Assembly (NCBI RefSeq): GCF_021130785.1
Contig: NC_060208.1
Location: forward strand, 51,127,501-51,191,500
Length of the DNA: 64,000 bases
From: Homalodisca vitripennis
Lineage: Eukaryota; Arthropoda; Insecta; Hemiptera; Cicadellidae
Direction of reading: 5' to 3'
In this document: positions 12,390 to 24,095 of the stretch, piece by piece
Layout of the letters: each line of letters opens with the position of its first letter
Position numbering within the stretch: the first letter of the stretch is position 1
The notes under the pieces: model-generated
What the model saw: only the letters and a program-made list of their open reading frames with translations
Database searches by the model: none
Told to the model about the DNA's origin: nothing
Program-made: the position numbers and the translations under genes

Positions 12390-13490
12390 TGCAATCAATG
12401 ATATAGATTACTATAGGCTTACAACCTCCATATCAATGGAGAAAAACTTGTTCAACAACAGTTCTCAATCGTGAATTTTCTTGCTCATTTGTGTATTTCT
12501 AATATTTCACTCAATCTATTGAATTGACTCTGAAAACATCCACAGTCCTGGTCTACTTGTTTCTTTATAAAATAATTTATCTCTCTCGCAGAATCGTTTG
12601 AGTATTCATCCCAGGCAGACGACACATAACCCTCAAACTTATCACCAAATGCGGACCTACCAGACTCAATGACAGGTTTTTACTGAATTTGGGATTTTAC
12701 AGCCGTGCCTCTAATTCTGTGCCACGCATTCGCAGCCAAGGTTAATTTAAAAGAAGGTTAGTATTGATAATACGTGAAAATGTATTATACAATTTGAAAA
12801 GAGGGTAATAATTTATAAATAATTCTTGATACAAATAATATGGCATGAATTTAGAATATTAAGAATAATTTCTACTCAATAACTCTATATGGCCCCAGGC
12901 AGATATCTATGATGTTCTTTTTTATAACAGTTTGGATACAGATTTTAAGTTACACTTTACAAAAGTAATAATTTATAACATTGCTTAACAACCAAGACAG
13001 TAGGCCGAGTGAAGTTTCCCAGCAACTGTGAAGTGTAAACACATTGAGAGTTTAATGTTAGAATGTATCGATCCTCACGTGTTGCCTGATGTCCATACTA
13101 ATCCCTAGGACGCACTCATGTTCTGTTAAGGTGTCAAAGCAACTTTGTGTGGAAAGAATAGTAGGTGTTTGGTATTGGAATGGATGTCTGCATCATAAAA
13201 AACAACAAAGACCAGGATTCCTGTTATTCGTAGCGTATAATCTTATGAGGTTTTGTTTATAATCTATATAAGGCTATTAGTAATTAACAATTGCTTAGAA
13301 TGAGAGGCTTATTATTTGTCATAAATAAAATTTTATAATTTACTTTCGTAAAAGGTTTTTCAAAGACCACATATGCACTACACAGTTTAGCACACAATAT
13401 TGCTTTAACAAAGTTATAGTATAACAACTACACAAGTTAGAGGCAAAAACTTACATTTATACTGGCTGAAAGCAAAGCGCATTGTGTTAT
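12390..13490. other. No feature seen
   Basis: AT-rich, stop-rich sequence without a recognisable gene or repeat. Confidence 0.45.
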
Positions 13491-13499
13491 TTGGTTAAT

Positions 13500-13695
13500 T
13501 GAATTCCTATGAACATTGAAAAGTAATGATTAAAGCGTAGTAATTCATATCAAGTGTTTTACATAAGTGAGTTTTCATCGCACCCGAGTGTTCATGAATT
13601 GCAAATGCCCTTTGATACCGTATTCTACTTCTCTCTGAAAGTTGAACCGTCTTATCCCTTACTGAACAATTCAACGTCAAAAGCATACACACGTT
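13500..13695. repeat. Dispersed repeat family A, long copy
   Basis: This copy carries the TGAATTGCAAATGCC core followed by CTTTGATACCGTATTC, identical in the core to 25500-25625. On the minus strand it is open for 68 codons and contains RYQRAFAIHEHSGAMKTHLC. The 23.1-kb copy gives a related peptide with TIHEQ and KTHFSKYLHVNYC. The upstream half (AGTAATTCATATCAAGTG...AAGTGAGTTTTC) matches 23030-23215 better than the other copies, suggesting a subfamily. Confidence 0.7.
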
Positions 13696-13979
13696 CATAG
13701 CATAATCATACAATAATTTAACTGTTTGAATATATAAATTCTAGATTTATAAGATTTTAATGTTTTTTGGGGATTACTAATTAACACGAAATTTAGGCGA
13801 ATCTATAAAAATGTTCATAATCAACATCAACTAGCAATAAAATCCATAAAAACAATTAGTCATAGAACCATGTCTTTTTAATTTAATAATTAATTAGTTA
13901 TCAAGAATCGATCGACATTACCTAGCAACAATTTTATAGTCAACATAAAGGTGAGGTAGCCTATTATTTGTGGCCTAGA

Positions 13980-14290
13980 CATCTTTATTTCTGTCTGTTT
14001 GTCGTTTAGTCTATATGTCCCCACGATATATCATAAACGTACTGATCTATAGGACTTCAAAGTGTACATGCAGTTTTATTTCTATATAATTTAGTTCAAG
14101 TATGATGCATGTAACTCCATGGGATTATAAGCGTTAGAGAATATGTTTACATTGGTCTTATGGATAACCGTAGTTGAAAAGAGAAAATAGGAGAATAAAT
14201 ACATTTGTAAACAAAATAATCTCATAAGAGTTGAAAACGAGAAAATAGGAGAATAAATAAATTTGTAAACAAACTAATCTCATAAGAGTC
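13980..14290 (+). repeat. Dispersed repeat family F
   Basis: Blocks seen in order: TTTCTGTCTGTTTGTCG, CCCACGATATATC, GTACATGCAGTTTTATTTC, GATGCATGTAACTCCATGGG, GGTCTTATGGATAACCG and AATAAATACATTTGTAAAC. This is the best-preserved collinear match to the copy at 1835-2400. Confidence 0.65.
14174..14288. repeat. Tandem duplication, about 57-bp unit
   Basis: A unit running from TTGAAAA(C)GAGAAAATAGG to AATCTCATAAGAG occurs twice head to tail, differing at a few positions. It is the 3' part of a family F repeat that has been locally duplicated. Confidence 0.9.
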
Positions 14291-14489
14291 AAATCTCTTT
14301 TAATACGTGATATATTAACACATTTAGACTATCCAAAAAGAAAATTATTATCAGTAAAAATCAATGTCAAATAATCAATGTCGGAAACACATGACTTCAG
14401 CGCTCTCTTTCGTCTTCTCTATCTTACAGGAATGTTTACTATTTAAGCACTGCTATGAACCATAACCCAATAAAAACATGTGAATTTAA

Positions 14490-14830
14490 TGTCGTGGCAT
14501 GGTTTCTGGAGAAAGATGTCATCCATAGAATCTAAATTTTGCATGAAACTTTATTTCTACATTGACAAAAGTGAGCTCTTGGTGCAAGCCCAACCATGAA
14601 ATTAGGCTCAGTGGCGTTGAAATCTATCAGTCAATCTACTCGGCGAATGTAAAAATTTACTTTCCTGTGCGATTGCCTGCCTGTTTATCTGTCCAAAGGA
14701 TATTTATTGATTGAAATGATCAATAAACCAAATTTTGCAACCTCAGCCGAGCCTGCTCAGCGACACGTGATGAGGCGTACTCCATCCTTGAATAGTATGG
14801 TAGGCTACGTATATTAATATCAGAGTAATA
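14490..14830 (+). repeat. Dispersed repeat family F
   Basis: Contains ATTTTGCATGAAACTTTATT and TCTACATTGACAAAAGTGAG, then GGTGCAAGCCCAACCATG. A second TTCCTGTGCGATTGCCTG start follows at 14662, so two partial units may overlap. It lies between two other family F copies. Confidence 0.55.
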
Positions 14831-15344
14831 TTTGTTATTTTAAAAATTATAAAAACATAACGAATTTTCTTACCTGTTAGCCCTAACAATGTTATGAGCT
14901 TTAACATTCTCCGTACCACGTGAGTATTGGGTTAGATTAATTACACTTCTTGCAGGTTAATATATTTTATTATCATTATAAAAATATTTATTTTTAGTTT
15001 TAGTAGATTTTTGTATGAATTAAAAATGTGTACCACACTACTCTTTGCAATAAATTATCAGTAACTAATTCATTATAAATGCAAATGGATACGGTAAAGC
15101 AGTCCTTTATAATGTAATGAACCTTTTTTAACAGGTCATTCATATTATGCCTTTACACTTATAGTTTATTTGAGACTATATAAAAATTGTTTATCCTTAT
15201 CCGAGTTTTAAAATCTGTTAAAATATGTTACTATGTTTTTAAAAACACTTACTGTCGTAGAAAACTTTTTCTAGTCTCTCGAATTATTTATCGATTTTTA
15301 TGTTTTATATATACCTGAATTATAAGTCGGTAATTGGCTGAGCT

Positions 15345-15960
15345 TGACGAAGCCAATACTCAAATACTCAAATGGCAGGAAAAATTAAATTTTTTTCGGT
15401 CTGTTTGTCTAAGTGCATGTTTGCCTTTCGATAGGCTATCTTCGTCAAACACATCACCAAAAAAAAAGTTTTAAGTATTGGTTTGTGTGTTTTAAGTGTA
15501 ATTAAATTAATTTGACTGTATTAAATACCCGTTTTGCTGTTACTGACTCCAGTTTATTTCCAGTATATTTTTAAATTGACTGCAGTCTAATTGTGGGGAA
15601 GAAAAAAGTTCATTTCTTTCGGTCTGTCTGTTTACATGGCTGTTTGCCTTTCAAAAACCTACTTTCCTGTATTTGAACTTTTTATATTTGAACTTTTCCA
15701 TAAAACTTCCATTCTACATTGGCAACATCGAGTTCAATGATGGTGTATGTCACTAAATAAGATTTAGTTTAAATTTAGTGGCGATTTTTAAACTGTTATA
15801 ATAGGTAATCATGATAAAAACGAGAAAATAGTGGAAAAATAAACTTTACATTAACTGAGTACATCATTTTAATTTCAATATGTCTCATAGCAACGCGTAT
15901 GGACTTTCATGTGGTTTCAGCGAAGCGTGGCAAAGCGATACGTGGTGAGAGAGATATTCC
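15345..15960 (+). repeat. Dispersed repeat family F, two adjacent partial units
   Basis: A TTTTTTTCGGTCTGTTTGTC start is seen near 15388 and a second TTTCTTTCGGTCTGTCTGTT start near 15613. After the second come AACTTCCATTCTACATTGGC, GAGTTCAATGATGGTGTATG and AAAACGAGAAAATAGTGG. The repeated start suggests nested or tandem fragments. Confidence 0.55.
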
Positions 15961-16129
15961 TATTTTGAAGTAAAACAGCTTCATCAGTCCAGTTGTTCTT
16001 AACCAAGTGTAAAGGTCCTAAAACAGTATAAATACACCAAATCTCTGTGAAATACATGCTATCCTGTTGTATCTTTCCTAGCCATAACTGTAAATAACAA
16101 ATTAATTTCATTACGAAAAATGAGGTAAT

Positions 16130-17340
16130 AAAGCTATGTTTATGACATATATGTATACATTAATACTATAATGAATATTTTTCTTTCGGGAACTACTGAT
16201 CGACGGTGCTATTATTTTGCTGGGAAACAGTATATTATTAAAAACACAATTATGACTTAAAAATTAAGAACTTTCAAAATTGTCATGATACTACTTAGTG
16301 CTTTTACACGATTAGATCTTATAGATTGTAAAAACCCTTTATAAACCTATTTACTTCATAAAATAAAGCATAAGTCCTATTGCAGTTTGTTGCAACGATG
16401 TCTGGAAATGTGTTAGAAACAATGTATTGAATTACATTACTGCATAAGCAACCGAGTTCCGTATCAAAAATACCGAATACAAGCCCATCGTTTTGGAGAA
16501 CAATATGGTTAACTCCTGGTAAATTTAAATCCTTTTGGAAGATTATGTCTTGCTCATTTTTGAAGGTTTCACGGAGCTCTGTGGTTATGCCATTAAATAT
16601 AACAAGGCTGAAACAATATGCCTCTTCCTCCTCTTTGTTGAAAGAGTCATGGCGTAATCAAAAGAATACCTTAAAAATATAATGTAGTATTTTAATATAC
16701 CTAAAATAAAACAGCTATTAATAGTTCAGCTGTAAATAAATGTGGTGAGTTTAACTTTATATTTTAATAGATAATATATTAAACAATACTTTATCCTCGT
16801 TGCAAACATAAGACACCTATCTGTCAAAAGGTAAAATTTTTGACCAGCAGGCCTAATTCCTATTTTAACTTACTTCGAATTTAAAATAAATGCCTATACC
16901 TCTATTTCTACATTGACCCTTTCATGTTACATTTTTTTATGTCTTGAACTAACACAAGATTTACTGGTTATAGCGAACTTCCCTAACCAAATACAGATAT
17001 ATACACAATAGAACTACAAAAATAAAATCGGGTAATTTTCTAACCATATCTTAGAACGATCTGAAATCTAGAACTTAAATTAGTGTTGTTTTTTATTATG
17101 AATAAAACGTTGTATTTTTATAAATACGTGTAATTTTATAATCTTTTTATAATTTTATAATTTTTATAAATTTTTATTTTATAATTACGTGTAAAACGTT
17201 GTATTTGCTCATGTTAAGTTAATAGTCCAATACAAGTTCCATATTCAAAAGTCAAATTAATGGCTAAATCGAATTTGTTATCGATATAATAAAGTAAATT
17301 GGATATACTATCGCTTATAAAAAATTTAAATCTTTAGGCA
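16130..17340. other. No gene seen; AT-rich with a short internal duplication
   Basis: Near 17100-17205 the word AAAACGTTGTATTT occurs twice, flanking TTTTATAAT-type low-complexity sequence. Otherwise nothing is supported. Confidence 0.45.
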
Positions 17341-17346
17341 TACATC

Positions 17347-17348
<2 letters not shown>

Positions 17349-17387
<39 letters not shown>
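17349..17387. repeat. Homopolymer run of 39 T
   Basis: Thirty-nine consecutive T residues abut a copy of dispersed family B on the right. On the minus strand this is a 39-base A tail directly after the repeat, as expected of a retroposed sequence. The family B copies at 1.26 and 58.4 kb have no such tail. Confidence 0.95.
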
Positions 17388-17391
<4 letters not shown>

Positions 17392-17550
17392 CCAGTCCGG
17401 ACTAAACTGTTTGCAAACACAGTAGATAAACTACTCGCAACTGGGACAAGACAGGAAAGTGAACTCAGGAGATAAGATGTCACTGTTATTTATTGCTCAA
17501 CCTCAACAACATTTATTCATTACTTTTTGAAATGGCTGACTCAACAAAAG
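17388..17550 (-). repeat. Dispersed repeat family B, with terminal A tail on minus strand
   Basis: Shares AAACTACTC(G/A)CAACTGGGA, AGATAAGATGTCACTGTTAT and TGACTCAACAAAA with 59790-59930. More distantly it shares the GATAAG-TGT-A-TGTTATTTA segment with 1261-1360 and 58430-58535. If the T run is its poly(A) tail, this is a minus-strand retroposon. No clear RNA polymerase III A and B boxes were seen on either strand. Confidence 0.6.
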
Positions 17551-17559
17551 CTTTAGACT

Positions 17560-19025
17560 GTTTTTTATGGTATTATTTAACACAAATTTAATCGAATGTA
17601 CTGAAATAGATTCTTGTACAGATTCTTGTAAAGATAAAAGATTTAGCGTTTCTATATTCATGAAAAACAACACAATAAGTCATTTATAACTAATGCTGAG
17701 AGGCTAAAACGTCATACACAGATAGCCTTAAAAACTCTTGTGTTCCTACTTAAAATGACACAAAACTGTGATTGATTTATCACTCATAATCGTGATCTTT
17801 TACATATACTATAAGGAAAAAGTGAGTAAAATTGTTGATTGATATTCCCTCGTATGGGTAGTAGTGTACATGACTATATTCTACTTAGGGAAGCCTAAAA
17901 CAGCCTATATTGTTTGTATTATTGATATTGCAATAGAGAGTGGGATTGTACTTTAATACACAAAAGCATGGGGATCGAAATGACGAGTACACTAGACATA
18001 TTTTCAAATATTAATCATTCATTATTTTAATTATGCAACGATCCCCTTCTCAATGAGTGTATTTCTTAGTTATAACATTGTTTGTTTATTTCTTTTGTAG
18101 ATAGCTAATTCAAAACTGGCATACCGTCTGTGTATTTTAATGTTATAATACTACAGGTTCACTATTTCTAACACAAACCTTCAACGTTCATACTTTAAAC
18201 AGAGCTTGTCAACAAAAAAGTTGCAAAATGAACAAATGAACAAAATTTAAACCATCTATGGCTCATTTTAAAATCCATGTTTTATAAACATGTTCCTTTA
18301 AAATTTTTAAACTAACAGTTCCAAAACTGAAATTAATTAGATGATATATTTTTGTACCAATTTTATTTTAGTATTTTTCACAAATACAATCAAATTAATT
18401 TTTAAAATCAGCCTTTCTATAGCTCTGTAACTGCTGGTTCCTAAACTTTAATCTTTGTTGTTTGAGTAAAACCACTATTAAAGCAGTTTACAAATTAAAT
18501 ATAAAATAAATGTATTTTACATTCAATATTTTAAAAGCGTCAATGAGGAAAAGCTCCACAGGAATGTTGAATACAATATAAAAGGACATTTGCTATTCAT
18601 GATGGGCAAAGGTTAAGTAAAGCTTACTTAAATAGCACTTTATTGTGAAATAAGGTACATCGGAAGACCGGACGAACTCGCTTGAAAGCATTATAATACG
18701 ACTAAAACACTATGATGGTTCCATGATGTTTTAATACATTACAATACTAACCAAATCAACTTTTATATTATTTTTAAGTAAATTCATATTCGTCATTTCA
18801 AATGTATATTCAGCAATTGTCATATTTAAAGTTTGTTAAGGAACTTGGACACTTTGGAAGGATACGGTGCTTGATGGATATTTATCACCAAACTGTGCCT
18901 AATCAACATTAAAGTTAGTCTAATAAATAAAGTTAATAATATTCATTTTACTATATTTTTATGGAAACTATTGTTATGTTAAATCCAGGTTTTACACCCA
19001 AAAACTATTAAGCTTAACTTAAAAC
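17560..19025. other. No feature seen
   Basis: AT-rich sequence with stops in all frames; no repeat recognised. Confidence 0.45.
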
Positions 19026-19029
19026 TCAC

Positions 19030-19160
19030 TCACCAGGCAGTTTAAAGTGACTGCAGCTCACAATAATGCTTTCTCAGACGCAAACTGCCCCTCTCTAAGG
19101 CTGTTATGAATTGCAAATGCTTCTTGGTTTCCATGACGCGAAAACAATTCTTAAGGTAGA
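19030..19160. repeat. Dispersed repeat family A
   Basis: Contains GTGACTGCAGCTCACAATAA, CTCAGACGCAAACTGCCCCT and GGCTGTTATGAATTGCAAAT. On the minus strand it reads without a stop through RHGNQEAFAIHNSLREGQFA and then a stop after SEKALL. It is the best match to the 11515 copy. Confidence 0.72.
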
Positions 19161-19199
19161 AAATTTAGTACTGTTTTAAGAGTTTCAACTTTCACTTAC

Positions 19200-20690
19200 C
19201 CATATGTTATTCCTTAACCACGCTGACTATAAAATTAAATATTATCTATTATAATTTTTATTTAAATATCAACATAATCCATACAGACATCAAAGTACTA
19301 TAACAATATTTCTATGCAAGAAAATCAGTAGTCAATACTGGATTTATAGGACTGTTTTCCAACACCCAGGCATTGTGTGATGATGAACTAGTAGTTATTC
19401 AATACACCAACTGTATAGGCTTTACACGTGTATGATAATTTTTGGTTAATTGTATTTCCGACCCTGTATTTGAGTTCTCCTTCTTGCGCGAATGGCCATC
19501 TACCCCATCAATTAAATCTGCTATAAAGTGCGACATTTCATTCGAAAGGTACATTTAATAGAAACACAATGACATGGACAAAACTTCTTTTCAACGATCC
19601 TAGCAAAAGCTAAGGGCAAATAATCCATTACATAGTAATGCCAACTAGAAAAAAACACCTTTTACCAAAACCATAATCATCAGAAACATTACATACTACG
19701 TAAGAAAAGAAACATTACGTATAGGTATAATATTGGCCCCTCAAAGTCTTACTAAAAGATATCAAGCATGCACTGTGTTGATATGCATAAGACATTGGCA
19801 TTGTGCCTACAGATGATTTTTTCGTTATTTGCCCATAACTTTTTCTAGAAATGGCATAGAGGTGATTTCTTAGTGTCATTGTGATTTCTATTGAATAGAT
19901 ATTTAATAGGTATTACATATTAACGTGTTATATACAAGTTATATATGAACTGATAGAAAAACTCAAAACTTATTAGCGTAACAATCAAATATTTATATGG
20001 CTACCATTTATCTTTGAAGACGTGAACTCGTAATTTAGCATATATTTCTGCATAAGGATGGTTGGAAATAGGATTGCTTTGGAATAGTTATTTTCAGTCG
20101 GAGCAACTTTTCACATAAATGGTCATTTCAATCGGCATTACTGTAGAATTTAGAGATCAAAGCCAGCTTCGAGTTTGTCGAGCAAAACCGTACAAAGTTT
20201 GGTGTGATTTAATAATGAACCATTTCATCCATTTTTTTCGGAGTGCCAGTGCAATTTAGAGTGATATTATGGAACTATTTGCATTTACTAAGCAGACAAA
20301 ATTTAATCTATGGAAGGCCCTCTTTACTCCCAGCACCAACTCACATTCTCATAACCATGTTCGGCATGTTTTGGATGACAAGTGCCAAGATCGATGGATT
20401 GAAAATTATGTTACTAAAATGTTAGATTTGATCCAACTTTGCAATACGTAGAGTGCAATCTTCTTTATATAAAAATACTTTTTGGACCACGTTATACGTA
20501 GGATGGTAAAACTATATTAAACAGTGTTCCTCAACTTTATATAGGTTTATTTCAAGTCCATCAGTAAAAGTCAATGCGGTACAGCCTGCGTGAATAATCC
20601 GCTATAATTATTCTATAAATCTACTTATACGAGTATTAAAATCTCAGGGCCACAAAAATTTTCAAACAAGTTTAAACCATCCTCAGATTT
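19200..20690. other. No feature seen
   Basis: AT-rich, non-repetitive by eye. Short open frames near 20243-20451 overlap each other in different frames and look like chance. Confidence 0.45.
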
Positions 20691-20699
20691 AACTTGATA

Positions 20700-20830
20700 A
20701 AGCAGTTTGAAGTGGCTGTAAGTCAAACAAAACCCTGTACAAAGGCAAAGTACCCTTTCCTCTGGATTTTACGAATTAAAAATAACTTTACTCCTTGATT
20801 CATAAAACATGATCCAGGTAAAGGAAGTGA
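20700..20830. repeat. Dispersed repeat family A
   Basis: Contains TTTGAAGTGGCTGTAAGTCA, AGGCAAAGTACCC and CATGATCCAGGTAAAGGAAG. These blocks are nearly the same as in 30875-31010, so the two form a subfamily distinct from the copies at 11.5 and 19.0 kb. Confidence 0.7.
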
Positions 20831-20899
20831 CACAAGGTTTACTGCAATCATCTTCATTTTACTTATTCTTAAATATAAAATATATATCTTAAGGCAGTC

Positions 20900-22560
20900 A
20901 CTCATTAACAAACTGAAACTAACTATACATTAATATCCTTAACAAATGTTCTTAGTTTGTGAGCCTTTTATTATATTGAATCTAGTCTATCTGCTAAATT
21001 AAAAACGTGTACATTTATTTATTTTATTTTTGCAAGGAAACGGTTGTTTCCTATATTCCCTGCGGAAAGAGTGTCCATAACTGTTCGATTTCATAACAAA
21101 ACTCAAATAACTAAATCAATAAATAATAATAAATTCATGTAATTGTGATACACGTCAAACGTTCAATGCATATTTCATTTTGTGCTTCCGAAACAAAAGT
21201 TAAAGATATTACAAGAAAGCTCAAAAATTGAATATGTTGCATTAAACAATAATAGCCTATTGTTGGACATAATAAAATATCGTCAAAAATAACCTTCAAA
21301 AAAAAGTACTAATAAAGGATATTCTAAAGTTTAATATAAACATGGTACTATTTTATTAACTGTGAAGCCAAATTCTATTGAAAATCGGCCTGTTTAAATA
21401 CAACTCTCGACACTCAAATATTTCTCTATGAACAAAAAGTTTATAACACGTTTGTTCATCAATATTTCATAAATATCCCACTTCTTAAGAGGTCACGAAT
21501 CTACAAGTTTCTTTCAATACCATCTATTGATTTGTTTGTTTCAACGAATCTAATCTATATTTGTGAATTCCAATGTATTTGAATGATTTAAATATATTAT
21601 TATTATCTAGATATTATTATTAATATTATTTCGTGTTTCATAATATATTTCTCAATCATTCACCACTCCGCAATGTTGTAAAAAGAATCCATAAGTCCGA
21701 ACATAAAATAGGTCAATAATGTGGTCCACCATTCAAAGAAGATAAATACTTTACGATACCGGAGCACTGCTGCTACTATAAAATCTATATTAAAACTGAA
21801 AGTTTGAATTTTATATCAACTAGTCTGGGTTATCAATATCTTCTCAGTAATAAAATGTTTCGCTAAACGTCACTTTAGACGATTAATCTGGTATACTTTA
21901 TAGTTCATATTGCAGACGTTTTGATTATTTTGCTTCCTAAAACATCTGGAGATAAAAAAAAACTATAAGTAAAGGTATATAATCAAGACCTGCCAGGTAA
22001 GTTTTATTACGTAATTATATTGTCTCCAACGCATGAAAGATTTTGTAATAGGGTAGCCTACTAATTCATCTTAGAATAAAAAGTCACTAGTATACCTATT
22101 TGTACGCATAAAAGATATAGGACTAGGAAAAACGCCTCGCTGTGATGCATCCTTTGGGACTCGTCAAGGCTTCGTGTTTCGGTGAAATCGTTTGCTTATT
22201 TGTTGAATGAGCTGTTTGAATAATTTTCTGATCCGTATAAAATCTCTATTGTTTTTACTATTTAAATTTAATAATATGTATGAAAACTCTTTCAATCTAT
22301 AACACTTACTTACACATTTCTAGCATTAACTTTGTATATACAGATCACATTTTTATCTAAAAAAATACATTACAAGCGTTATAACTTATACTTGGTAAAT
22401 TATAATTATAAAAATCTACTTAATAAATAAATGTATGACATATTTATGACTGATTCAGTACATGAGATTCTGCAGTACTGATGACTACACTAAGAGGTAG
22501 AAGGGGTGAAGGAAAGGAGTAAAGGCACATAGGAAAGGAAAATATAAGGATAATGGTTGC
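20900..22560. other. No gene seen; one family G fragment
   Basis: At 21283-21312 the phrase ATCGTCAAAAATAACCTTCA repeats the 3' end of the family G copy at 28175-28260. The rest is AT-rich with nothing supported. Confidence 0.45.
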
Positions 22561-22579
22561 CTTATATATTCCCGTCAGA

Positions 22580-22980
22580 CCGCAGTGCTGTAAAGGACTC
22601 AGAAACTAATTAGCTGTCAGGCCTAACACACGAGTGTTTGTATATGTTTCTAGTAGTTTCCTTTCACCTGTTTCCATCTTATTCTACTCTAAGCCTCATT
22701 TGCATAAATGTACAGTCTATGTCACATCGCAATAGTGTAAAGGAAGTAATTACATATTAATAAACTCTGAGGTTGTCAACACCAGTGTTTCTTTGTGTAT
22801 CGTATTGTATCCATTCACCTATTTCCAGCCTCATTTACATAAATGTACAATATCTTCACACCTCATTAATGCATATGAAATAATCGTATATTAATTAAGT
22901 GTCAGGTTTAACACATTAGTTTTGTAGTTATTATGTGATAGAATCTGTTTACCTCTTTCTATATTATTCTACTCTTGGAC
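22580..22980. repeat. Family D tandem array, about 2.5 diverged units
   Basis: The unit has a GTCAGG-TAACAC-AGTGTTT block. A CACCTGTTTCCATCTTATTC-like block follows, then CCTCATTTGCATAAATGTAC. Starts are seen near 22602, 22760 and 22890, so spacing is irregular at about 130-160 bases. A lone copy lies at 110-235. No coding potential is visible. Confidence 0.65.
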
Positions 22981-23029
22981 TTTTCATTGTTATTGTATCA
23001 ACTGATATTAGGTGAAAGTGAAAGAACTG

Positions 23030-23215
23030 ACTTGTACTGCCTCCTGGATCCTGTGAACATTGAAGAGAGATAGGTGAAGCGCAATAGTTCACATGTAAAT
23101 ATTTGCTGAAGTGAGTTTTCCTCACACTCCGCTGTTCATGAATTGTAAATATCCTTTGATCAGTTTTATATTCCTCTTTGAAAAAGTTCTGTCTCATCAC
23201 TTATGAAAAGTATCA
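23030..23215. repeat. Dispersed repeat family A
   Basis: Similar to the 13500 copy: AAGTGAGTTTTCCTCACACT, then GTTCATGAATTGTAAAT and CCTTTGATCAG. On the minus strand it is open for 78 codons with a peptide resembling that of the 13.5-kb copy. Confidence 0.65.
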
Positions 23216-23789
23216 AGATTAATACATTCAAAATACTCTAACCCTAATAATAATTACGTTTTTGAACACAAGCTTTATAAATAAGAACTAATTATTTTGT
23301 ATTTAAAACAATAATAATACTATTAATATAGTTACCTAACCGTGTTTCTAGATTAACTATAGTAAGCCAAAATTGACCTAAAATTCTTAGCATCAAACTA
23401 ATAATGAACCATAATAATAACATCCTCTAAACTATGGTAATTAATATTAAAATTTGTGCCATTAAAAAGCAACTTTGACTATTTGTATATCAGTAATTTT
23501 TTTTATTTTTAAAAGCAATGCTAAGATGTATTTTCTTTTGAAAACAATTCAACACTCATTAATCGGAAGTAACTTTTAATTTTCATCCAAAATTCTAACC
23601 CATATGAGCCTTGGATTTTTAGCGGAAGGTCACGCGTACGTACATTTAAGTACCGTACTCTACTAGGGAGAGAGGAGTGTTCAAGAATGAAAATAGAAAA
23701 ATATAAACCGAAGCACAATCCCAAAGAAACTTTTATTAGGCATTTTAAGAACATTTATAAATTTTTGTATTCTTTATCGATATTCTACT

Positions 23790-24095
23790 TGGCCGACCAG
23801 AACCACTGTGACAACAGGGTCTGGTGGCCGCGACCGATCTCAGGCCTTGACTCCTACCCAAGCATTGCCGCGAGCCCACCGCGCCAGTCCACCGTGACAG
23901 ACGGTACACAGCCTAAGCCGGGCCTTATAGATCAACTACGGTAGCCAAACGTCAATAATGGGTTGTGTTGAAATTGGTAAAACTTCGCCTCGCTGAAATA
24001 GAGCTATTGATCGCACACTGAGCCATGAAGTGAAATTAAATGAAGTTCAAAAATTTCTCTAAACCGGTGTTCAGACGCATGGATTTCTATGGCCG
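23790..24095 (+). other. GC-rich segment directly upstream of 18S rRNA remnant
   Basis: About 200 bases (23790-23990) are strongly GC-rich in an otherwise AT-rich region, with a GGCC-ACCAGA / TCTGGT-GGCC inverted pair near 23793-23836. A more ordinary 100-base stretch links it to recognisable 18S sequence. By position it could derive from the external transcribed spacer of an rRNA gene, but I cannot confirm that because spacers are not conserved. An open frame over part of it is not a supported gene. Confidence 0.4.

Noticed and set aside
20243..20451. Two overlapping 60-codon frames
   Set aside because: They overlap in different frames with no recognised motif, consistent with chance.
23687..23944. 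85-codon open frame entering the GC-rich DNA upstream of the 18S remnant
   Set aside because: No motif; the frame spans a composition boundary and overlaps probable rDNA-derived sequence.
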